Positions 54,644-61,025 of a stretch of DNA of 64,000 bases are shown here, one piece after another. Numbering within the stretch: the stretch's first letter is position 1; every line of letters begins with the position of its first letter. Both the position numbers and the translations under genes were made by a program. The notes below the pieces were generated by a model. It saw only the letters and a program-made list of their open reading frames with translations. It ran no database searches and was not told the DNA's origin. The DNA comes from Larkinella punicea (GTDB taxonomy: Bacteria; Bacteroidota; Bacteroidia; Cytophagales; Spirosomataceae), in contig NZ_QOWE01000011.1 in NCBI RefSeq assembly GCF_003334855.1, positions 186,001 through 250,000 of the forward strand. Reading direction: 5' to 3'.

Positions 54644-55987
54644 ATGGAAAATTCACGAAGAGATTTTATTAAAAAAGCCGCCCTAAGCACCGCCGGAATC
54701 ACTTTTGGCGGTATGGCGACGGGCCTGTCGGCCAAAAGTTACGCCAAAGTGATCGGGGCCAACGAGCGGCTGAACGTCGCCATTGCCGGGCTGGGTCGGC
54801 GGCTGGGCGCGTATTACGAACCCATTTCGAAAAAAGACAGCAACGTCGAGCTGGTGTATTTGTGTGACGTCATGCAAAAGCAGCGGGAAGCGGGGCTTCA
54901 GAAATTCTCGAAGTTTATCGACTACAAACCGAAGCTGGAAAACGACATCCGGAAGGTGATTGCCGATAAAAATGTGGACGTGCTGATCAACGCGACGCCC
55001 GACCACTGGCACGCACCGGGTACCTGGCTGGCGGTTCTGGCGGGCAAACACGTCTACGTCGAAAAACCGTGTAGCCAAAACCCCCGGGAAGGTGAAATTC
55101 TGGTTGAGATCCAGAAAAAATACGGCAAGATCATTCAGATGGGTAACCAGCAACGCTCGGCGCTGGAGTCGATCGACGTGATCAGCCAGATTCACAACGG
55201 CGCCATCGGTACCCCCTTCAAAGCCGTTGCGTTTTATACGGCCAACCGGGGCGAAGTGCCGCTGCCGAAAGCGGCACCCGTTCCGACCGGGCTGGACTGG
55301 GATCTGTTTCAGGGCCCGGCCCCGCGCCGACCGTATACGCACGACACCTGGGATTACAACTGGCACTGGTACGGCTGGCACTACGGAACCGCCGAGAGTG
55401 GCAACAACGCGACGCACGAACTGGACGTAGCCCGCTGGGCCTTGCAGGTGGAATTCCCGGAACACGTAGCGGTCGAAGCCGCCAAACGGCATTTTCTGGA
55501 CGACGGCTGGACCATGTACGACACGATGGATGCCACCTTCCGGTTTCCGGGGAACAAAATCATCAAATGGGACGGCAAAAGCCGGAATGGCTATAAAACC
55601 TACGGCAGCGACCGGGGCACCGTCATTTACGGCAGCAACGGCAGTGTGTACGTCGACCGCGACGGCTACCGACTTTACAACCGGGAGGGCAAGATGGTGA
55701 AAGACAGCAAATCGAAAGGGTCGGAAGCCGGAACGGCGCTGGGCGGTGGCGGTGACATGTCGACCCGGCACGTCGTGAACTTCTTCAACGCCATTCGCGG
55801 GAAAGAAAAACAGAATTCGACCATCGACGATGGTGCCAAAAGTACGCTGCTTTGCCATTTGGCCAACATTTCCTTCCGGACCAACAAGGCGCTGGAGATC
55901 GACTCGAAAAACGGTCACATCCGCGACAAAGAAGCCATGAAACTGTGGAGCCGGGAATATGAAAAAGGCTGGGAACCACCCATCTAA
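54644..55987 (+). CDS. Tat-exported Gfo/Idh/MocA-family oxidoreductase
   Basis: A 447-residue protein with a twin-arginine signal (SRRDFIKKAALSTAGITFGG, residues 4-23). The Rossmann domain follows (LNVAIAGLGRRLGAYY, then LVYLCDVM), with the family motif VEKPCSQNP near 146. The C-terminal domain has a long sheet region (FPGNKIIKWDG) and several His residues in HDTWDYNWHWYGWHYGT. Members act on sugars or sugar derivatives with tightly bound NAD(P), and exported ones are common in Bacteroidota glycan loci. It is divergent from the fructan operon, so a role in processing related sugars is possible but unproven. Confidence 0.92.
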   Translation: MENSRRDFIKKAALSTAGITFGGMATGLSAKSYAKVIGANERLNVAIAGLGRRLGAYYEPISKKDSNVELVYLCDVMQKQREAGLQKFSKFIDYKPKLENDIRKVIADKNVDVLINATPDHWHAPGTWLAVLAGKHVYVEKPCSQNPREGEILVEIQKKYGKIIQMGNQQRSALESIDVISQIHNGAIGTPFKAVAFYTANRGEVPLPKAAPVPTGLDWDLFQGPAPRRPYTHDTWDYNWHWYGWHYGTAESGNNATHELDVARWALQVEFPEHVAVEAAKRHFLDDGWTMYDTMDATFRFPGNKIIKWDGKSRNGYKTYGSDRGTVIYGSNGSVYVDRDGYRLYNREGKMVKDSKSKGSEAGTALGGGGDMSTRHVVNFFNAIRGKEKQNSTIDDGAKSTLLCHLANISFRTNKALEIDSKNGHIRDKEAMKLWSREYEKGWEPPI

Positions 55988-56018
55988 CCGCCTTTTTTGA
56001 CCCGTTGGATTTTAGGGT

Positions 56019-56077
56019 AAATACCGCGTTTGCATGAACTGAAGCCCTATACTTCAATTCTGAAACGCGGTATTTTT
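56019..56077 (+). terminator. Long-stem intrinsic terminator after the oxidoreductase gene
   Basis: AAATACCGCGTTT (56019-56031) pairs perfectly with AAACGCGGTATTT (56063-56075) and is followed by more T. The 31-base loop holds a smaller stem (TGAAG/CTTCA). It lies 31 bases after the stop and also just beyond the convergent GNAT remnant, so it may act for both. Confidence 0.75.
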
Positions 56078-56118
56078 ATGTTCAGCAATTGACTTCTGTC
56101 CGTTTGGTTCACCCGATT

Positions 56119-56400
56119 TTACGCCAAATGCAATTTCATGCCTTCGTGGGAATCGACAAAACCGAGTGATGCGTAGAACCGGATCGCATCCGGGCGTTTT
56201 TTGTCGGTGGTTAATTGAACCACGTGTGCGCCTTTGGCGCGGGCGCGTTCAATGGCGTAGTCAAAAACCGCTTTCCCAATTCCCTGACCGCGGTAATCCG
56301 ACTTGACCCGCACGGCTTCGATCTGGGCGTGAATACCGCCCTGGTAGGTCAGGTACTGGATGAAACTCAGTTGAAAGGTGGCTACGATTTCCGTATTCAA
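56119..56400 (-). pseudogene. GNAT N-acetyltransferase lacking its N-terminal part
   Basis: The 93-residue frame starts NTEIVATFQLSFIQYLTYQG and holds the acetyl-CoA-binding signature VKSDYRGQGIGKAVFDYA and the fold's end (AIRFYASLGF, EGMKLHLA). Full members of this group are about 150 residues; the first ~55-60, covering strand 1 and helices 1-2, are missing. In frame, the codons just upstream of the ATG soon reach a stop at 56416-56418, at the edge of a palindromic repeat array. It is therefore most likely a truncated, probably inactive gene, although expression of the C-terminal half is possible. Confidence 0.65.
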
Positions 56401-56413
56401 CTCCGCACACGGT

Positions 56414-56644
56414 TCCTACAAGATGGCCCATCCCTACGGGACGGATTCACGGGAAAGCCAACAGCAATCCCGTCGGGATGATCCATTTTGTAGAATCGGA
56501 CACCACGGGAAGACCAACATCAATCCCGTCGGGATGATCCATTTTGTAGAATCGGACATTACCGGGGAAACCAACACCAATCCCATAGGGATGGTCCATT
56601 TTGTAGGATCGGATACCACCGGGAAAACCAAAATGGATCATCCT
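56414..56644. repeat. REP-like palindromic repeat array
   Basis: Three direct units of 56-57 bases start near 56465, 56521 and 56578. Each has a palindromic core (ATCCCGTCGGGAT at 56467-56479 and 56523-56535; ATCCCATAGGGAT at 56580-56592) and the tail GATCCATTTTGTAG or a variant. Partial units in opposite orientation flank them (56414-56434 pairs with 56588-56608 at nearly all positions; 56630-56644 is the reverse complement of the unit start). There are no unique spacers, so it is not a CRISPR array. It lies directly at the broken 5' end of a GNAT gene. Confidence 0.8.
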
Positions 56645-56718
56645 GAGGAGGTCAGGCACGGGATAAAACTTAGTTGGAAAATCACTGCGATTTCGATAAT
56701 GCCTTGGTTTTTACTCAT
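56638..56718 (-). pseudogene. Second, diverged fragment of the GNAT gene
   Basis: A 26-codon frame on the minus strand contains EIAVIFQLSFIPCLTSSG, which aligns with EIVATFQLSFIQYLTYQGG at the start of the truncated GNAT frame at 56119-56400. The DNA is also similar (56646-56695 against 56345-56395). The frame ends where the repeat array begins. It is a relic of a duplicated or rearranged copy, placed on the other side of the array. Confidence 0.5.
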
Positions 56719-56738
56719 AAAATGACTGTGTTTCGGCA

Positions 56739-56746
56739 TACCTTTG
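56739..56746 (+). promoter_or_regulatory. Putative -7 promoter box of the hybrid regulator gene
   Basis: TACCTTTG matches TAnnTTTG and lies 59 bases before the ATG at 56806. No convincing -33 element at standard distance. Confidence 0.35.
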
Positions 56747-56805
56747 CAGTTAGAAAGTCTCTTTGGCACGGTTTTGCGTATTACTAGTGACAAAATCAGT
56801 TTCGA

Positions 56806-59800
56806 ATGCGTTTCCTGATCTTTTTCATTCTTTTCCCGATGATGCTTTTTGCCCAGCCAAAAGGCTGGCAGGAGATTACGATTTCAGACGGCCTGTCGCA
56901 GAGCATGATTTTCGACATTGAGCAGGACCAGAAAGGATTCATTTGGGTGGCTACCAAAGACGGTCTGAACCGCTACGACGGCCACAATTTCAAGGTTTTT
57001 ACGCACGATCCTTACAACGATTTCAGTCTTTCAGGTGATAATTGCTCGGCCTTGCTGATCGACAGCCGCCAGCGGCTTTGGGTGGGCACCTTCAACGAGG
57101 GGCTGAATTTGTTCGACGACCGGACGCAGCGGTTTTACCACATCAACATCAGCGACCAGACCAGCTCGAATGCGGGAAATTATGAGGTCCGCACCCTGGC
57201 CGAAGACCCCGATGGCAACATTTGGGTGGGGACCTATACCAACAAGATCTTTAAAATCAGTCTGCCGGCGTCGCTCCGGGATCAATTACCGGATCAGGCT
57301 GATCTGACGCGACACATCCGGATTCAACCCATTGCAATAAAGGAGAAAAAGATCAATGCGTCATCCCTCTATTTCAATTTTCGACCGGATGGACAGGGGG
57401 TGCTGGGCGCAGCTTATGGCATTTTTTCGTTCAACTGGCGAAATCCTTCGCAGGCCACCAAGCTGAGTCTGTTTGGAGACGAGGTGCTGGATTTGCATTC
57501 GGTCTACGAAGACACCCGCCAGGGCTTTCGGTTTGCTTCGACCAGTGATCACATCAAAGGCTGGTTCAAAGGGCAACTGAAAACCATTGCGTTGCCCAAA
57601 AAAAAGTATTTCGGGGTGCAGCTATATGCGATGGATGCGCAGACCATCGCCATCGCCACCGCCGACCATATGTGGCTGATGTCGCCCGCCGAGCTTTTCC
57701 GGCAGGACAGTTTGACCGTCCAAAAGGCCTTTGTGGCTTTTCCGCCCAACGTCTACAGCATTACAAGTGTTTTAAAAGACCGAACCGGAACGTTCTGGTT
57801 CGGAACCAGCGGCTACGGGCTGCGAAAATTCAACCCCAAAATCAAACAATTTCATTCGTATTTACCCAACACCACCCTCTCCAATCTGTATGTCGACCGG
57901 CAGGGGCGTACCTACGTGCGGTTTGAGTTTTCATATTGGGAACTCGACCGGACCCACAACCGGCTCCTGCCGTTTCTGGATCAAAACCTGCCCGAAGCCG
58001 ACCGGCGGCAACGGTATCTGATGCAGGACCGGGCGGGTACCTACTGGATTTCCAATGTCCATTTCGAAACCCACGAAAAACACTTGTTCAAGTTCTCTCC
58101 GGACTGGCAACTCCTCAAAAAATACCCGTTGCCGGCCAATACTTCCTTCGGTTTTTTTGGTAACCACACCATTGAAGACCAGGCCGGTAATCTCTGGATT
58201 GGTGCGACCAATGGGAATTTGCTCCGGTTTAACCCGAAATCCGAGCGGTTCGAGGTGTTCAGCTACCAGTCCCTGATGCCCCAAAGCGGTTCCGACATCG
58301 AGACCTACGCCTTGTATATTGATGGGAGTGGTACCTTGTGGATCGGTACGCAGAAAGGACTCATCAAAGTGATGAACGCCCAGACGAAACCGGTTTTTTC
58401 GATCTATAAAAACAGCAAAACAGAACGGCAGAGTCTGAGTAACGATTTCGTATCGAGTGTGATCGACGATCCCAACGAACCGGATCGGTACCTCTGGGTT
58501 GGAACGAAGGGCGGGGGGCTGGAGCGGCTGGATAAACAGACCGGTTTGTTCGTGCACTTCACCGAAGCCCGGGGCTTGCCCAACAAAGTGGTGTACGGTA
58601 TTCTGACCGATGGCTCCAAAAATCTCTGGCTGAGCACCAACCGGGGGTTAGCCCAGTTCAATCCGAAAACCTACCAGTTTCGCAGCTATACCAAGGCCGA
58701 CGGCTTGCAGGACGATGAATTCAATACCAGTTCGTACTTTAAAACCGCATCCGGCGAACTCCTCTTCGGGGGCATCAATGGATTGACAACGTTCCGGACG
58801 GCAGAAATCGGCGCGACGAGTCCAGACAAACCGCTGGTGAACATCATCGGGTTGAAAATAAACAACGAAACGGTTGAAGTAGGAAGCCCCGGAGGCATTC
58901 TGTCGCAGGCCATCGAACAAACACCAACGCTCGAACTGGCATATGATGAGAATCTGGTTACGCTCGAATTCGGGGTGATGGATTACATCAATTCCGGTAA
59001 AAACCGCTACCGCTACCGGCTGACAGGCATCGACCGCGACTGGGTGGAAGCCGGCACCAACCGTTTTGCCAATTACGCCCACCTGCCCGACGGTAACTAC
59101 CGGTTTGAGATGATGGGGTCGGCCGACGGCGAAGTCTGGAGCAAACCCGTCGAACTCCAGATTCGGATTCATCCGCCGTTCTACCGCACCTGGTGGGCCT
59201 ATTCCCTTTATCTGCTGGTGCTGGCCCTGATTGGATGGCAGTTGTACCGGTTTCAGATTCAGCGATTGGTCCTTCGGCAACAGGTTGTTTTTGAACAGAA
59301 AGAAGCCAGTCGACTGGCCGAACTGGACGCGCTCAAAACCCGGCTTTTCACGAATATTTCCCACGAATTCCGGACGCCCCTGACGCTGATTCTGGGACCC
59401 ATCGAACAACTGGTTCAGGAATACGCCCACGACATCCGGTTGCCGCTCATTCAACGAAACGCCACCCGGTTGCTCAGCCTGATCAACCAGTTGCTCGACC
59501 TGAGCAAAATTGAAGCGGGACAACTCAGCCCCGAACTGCGCACCGGCGACATGGCTGCTTTTTTTCGGATGCTGGCCAGCTCGTTCAGGTCACTGGCGGA
59601 GAGTCAGAAGCTGGCGTTTAGTTTTGTCCAAAACGAGTCGACTTTTTGGGCGGATTTTGACCAGGATAAACTCGAAAAAATTGTCACCAACCTGCTGTCG
59701 AATGCCTTTAAGTTTACGCCGTCCGGGCAGGCGGTGCGCATGGCGGTGAACTATTCGGGTCAGTCCGGAAAAGAGGAAGTGACGGTTACGGTCGAGGACA

Positions 59801-60834
59801 CCGGTATCGGGATTGCTCCGGTGCACCTGGGGCGCATCTTCGAGCGGTTTTATCAGGTCGATCAAACGTCCATCCGAACCTACGAAGGCACCGGCATCGG
59901 TCTGGCGCTGGTCAGCGAACTGGTCCGGGTGCTGAACGGAACCATCACTGCCACCAGCACTGAAGGCAGTGGTACAACGTTTATTGTGACCTTGCCCCTG
60001 GTTCGGAAAGCACTGGAAGCCGATGTCGCTTTGCCCCGGATTCAGGGGGCGGCCAATCCGGTTTTGCAATCGGCCCGCCCGGAAAATATTTTGCTCATCG
60101 TCGATGATAACGTTGACATCCGGTTGTATGTACGGAGTATTTTTGAAACCGACTACCAGATTGTCGAAGCCACCGACGGGCAGGAAGGGCTGGAAAAAGC
60201 CACGGCCCTGTTGCCGAATCTCGTCATTTGCGATTTGATGATGCCCCGGCTCGACGGATTTGGTTTTTGCCGGGCGTTGAAAACCCAGGAAGCCACCAGC
60301 CACATTCCGGTGGTGATGCTCACGGCCCGTGCCACCGTCGAAGACCGCATCGAAGGCTTTGAAATCGGGGCCGATGCCTATCTGACCAAGCCCTTCATCC
60401 AGGCCGAAATTGTGGTCAGAGTGCGGAATTTATTGCAGAATCAAAGCCGGTTGCGGGCCTATTTTAGTGGAAGGGGAACCGTGATTCTGCCGGTCGATGA
60501 GCCGACCAAATCGAAGGAAGAAGCTTTTTTGCTAAAAGCGAAAGCAATCATCGGGCAACACCTGGCCGAAAGTGATTTCAGTGTGGAGCAACTCAGCGAA
60601 GAACTGAACCTGAGCCAGCGGCAACTGGTGCGCAAACTGAAAGCCCTGACCGACCAAACCGCCGTGGAGTTTATCCGGAACCAGCGTCTGGATCACGCGG
60701 CTGAGCTGCTCCGCCAGGGGAACAATACCGTATCGGAAGTGGCCTATCAGGTGGGTTTCGAAAGTCTCTCGTATTTCACCCGGGTGTTTCAGGATAAATA
60801 TGGCGTGTTGCCTTCCGGCTATGCACAGATCTGA
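56806..60834 (+). CDS. Hybrid two-component system regulator (sensor, kinase, receiver and AraC domain in one protein)
   Basis: A 1342-residue HTCS protein. A signal peptide (FLIFFILFPMMLFAQ) is followed by two seven-blade propellers of Reg_prop repeats (about 20-690; IWVATKDGLNRYDG, LWVGTFNEGLNLFD, LWVGTKGGGLERLD), a Y_Y_Y domain (about 695-790) and one membrane helix (about 798-818). Inside the cell come the phosphoacceptor helix (His853 in NISHEFRTPL), ATPase domain (DTGIGIAP, GTGIGLAL), receiver (Asp1143 in VICDLMMPR) and AraC-type DNA-binding domain (about 1240-1342). Such proteins sense oligosaccharides in the periplasm and activate nearby glycan-use operons. The fructan locus 2.7 kb away is the best candidate target. 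Confidence 0.95.
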   Translation: MRFLIFFILFPMMLFAQPKGWQEITISDGLSQSMIFDIEQDQKGFIWVATKDGLNRYDGHNFKVFTHDPYNDFSLSGDNCSALLIDSRQRLWVGTFNEGLNLFDDRTQRFYHINISDQTSSNAGNYEVRTLAEDPDGNIWVGTYTNKIFKISLPASLRDQLPDQADLTRHIRIQPIAIKEKKINASSLYFNFRPDGQGVLGAAYGIFSFNWRNPSQATKLSLFGDEVLDLHSVYEDTRQGFRFASTSDHIKGWFKGQLKTIALPKKKYFGVQLYAMDAQTIAIATADHMWLMSPAELFRQDSLTVQKAFVAFPPNVYSITSVLKDRTGTFWFGTSGYGLRKFNPKIKQFHSYLPNTTLSNLYVDRQGRTYVRFEFSYWELDRTHNRLLPFLDQNLPEADRRQRYLMQDRAGTYWISNVHFETHEKHLFKFSPDWQLLKKYPLPANTSFGFFGNHTIEDQAGNLWIGATNGNLLRFNPKSERFEVFSYQSLMPQSGSDIETYALYIDGSGTLWIGTQKGLIKVMNAQTKPVFSIYKNSKTERQSLSNDFVSSVIDDPNEPDRYLWVGTKGGGLERLDKQTGLFVHFTEARGLPNKVVYGILTDGSKNLWLSTNRGLAQFNPKTYQFRSYTKADGLQDDEFNTSSYFKTASGELLFGGINGLTTFRTAEIGATSPDKPLVNIIGLKINNETVEVGSPGGILSQAIEQTPTLELAYDENLVTLEFGVMDYINSGKNRYRYRLTGIDRDWVEAGTNRFANYAHLPDGNYRFEMMGSADGEVWSKPVELQIRIHPPFYRTWWAYSLYLLVLALIGWQLYRFQIQRLVLRQQVVFEQKEASRLAELDALKTRLFTNISHEFRTPLTLILGPIEQLVQEYAHDIRLPLIQRNATRLLSLINQLLDLSKIEAGQLSPELRTGDMAAFFRMLASSFRSLAESQKLAFSFVQNESTFWADFDQDKLEKIVTNLLSNAFKFTPSGQAVRMAVNYSGQSGKEEVTVTVEDTGIGIAPVHLGRIFERFYQVDQTSIRTYEGTGIGLALVSELVRVLNGTITATSTEGSGTTFIVTLPLVRKALEADVALPRIQGAANPVLQSARPENILLIVDDNVDIRLYVRSIFETDYQIVEATDGQEGLEKATALLPNLVICDLMMPRLDGFGFCRALKTQEATSHIPVVMLTARATVEDRIEGFEIGADAYLTKPFIQAEIVVRVRNLLQNQSRLRAYFSGRGTVILPVDEPTKSKEEAFLLKAKAIIGQHLAESDFSVEQLSEELNLSQRQLVRKLKALTDQTAVEFIRNQRLDHAAELLRQGNNTVSEVAYQVGFESLSYFTRVFQDKYGVLPSGYAQI

Positions 60835-60862
60835 ATGGGTCTGCTTTGTTAGAACTTCTCCC

Positions 60863-60883
60863 GCCCCGCCAGGGGCTTTTTTT
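60863..60883 (+). terminator. Intrinsic terminator after the hybrid regulator gene
   Basis: GCCCC and GGGGC enclose a GCCA loop and are followed by seven T. It starts 28 bases after the stop codon. Confidence 0.8.
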
Positions 60884-61025
60884 ATGCTTTTCCGGGTGAT
60901 TTGGTAAAAATGAGCTAAGGATTGTCGGATTTGGACTAACGGGAATTGGTCATATGATGTCACATTTGTGGCTGAAATGCCTGGCTGGTTTCTGCTTATT
61001 TTCAACAATCGCATATCCTGTTTTT

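Noticed and set aside
54683-55918. 411-residue minus-strand frame
   Set aside because: Antisense shadow of the Gfo/Idh/MocA gene, without domains.
56434-56631. 65-residue frame with internal amino-acid repeats
   Set aside because: It is the translation of the palindromic DNA repeat array.
56414-56644. Possible CRISPR array
   Set aside because: Units of 56-57 bp are directly adjacent with no unique spacers, have strong internal palindromes and no cas genes nearby.
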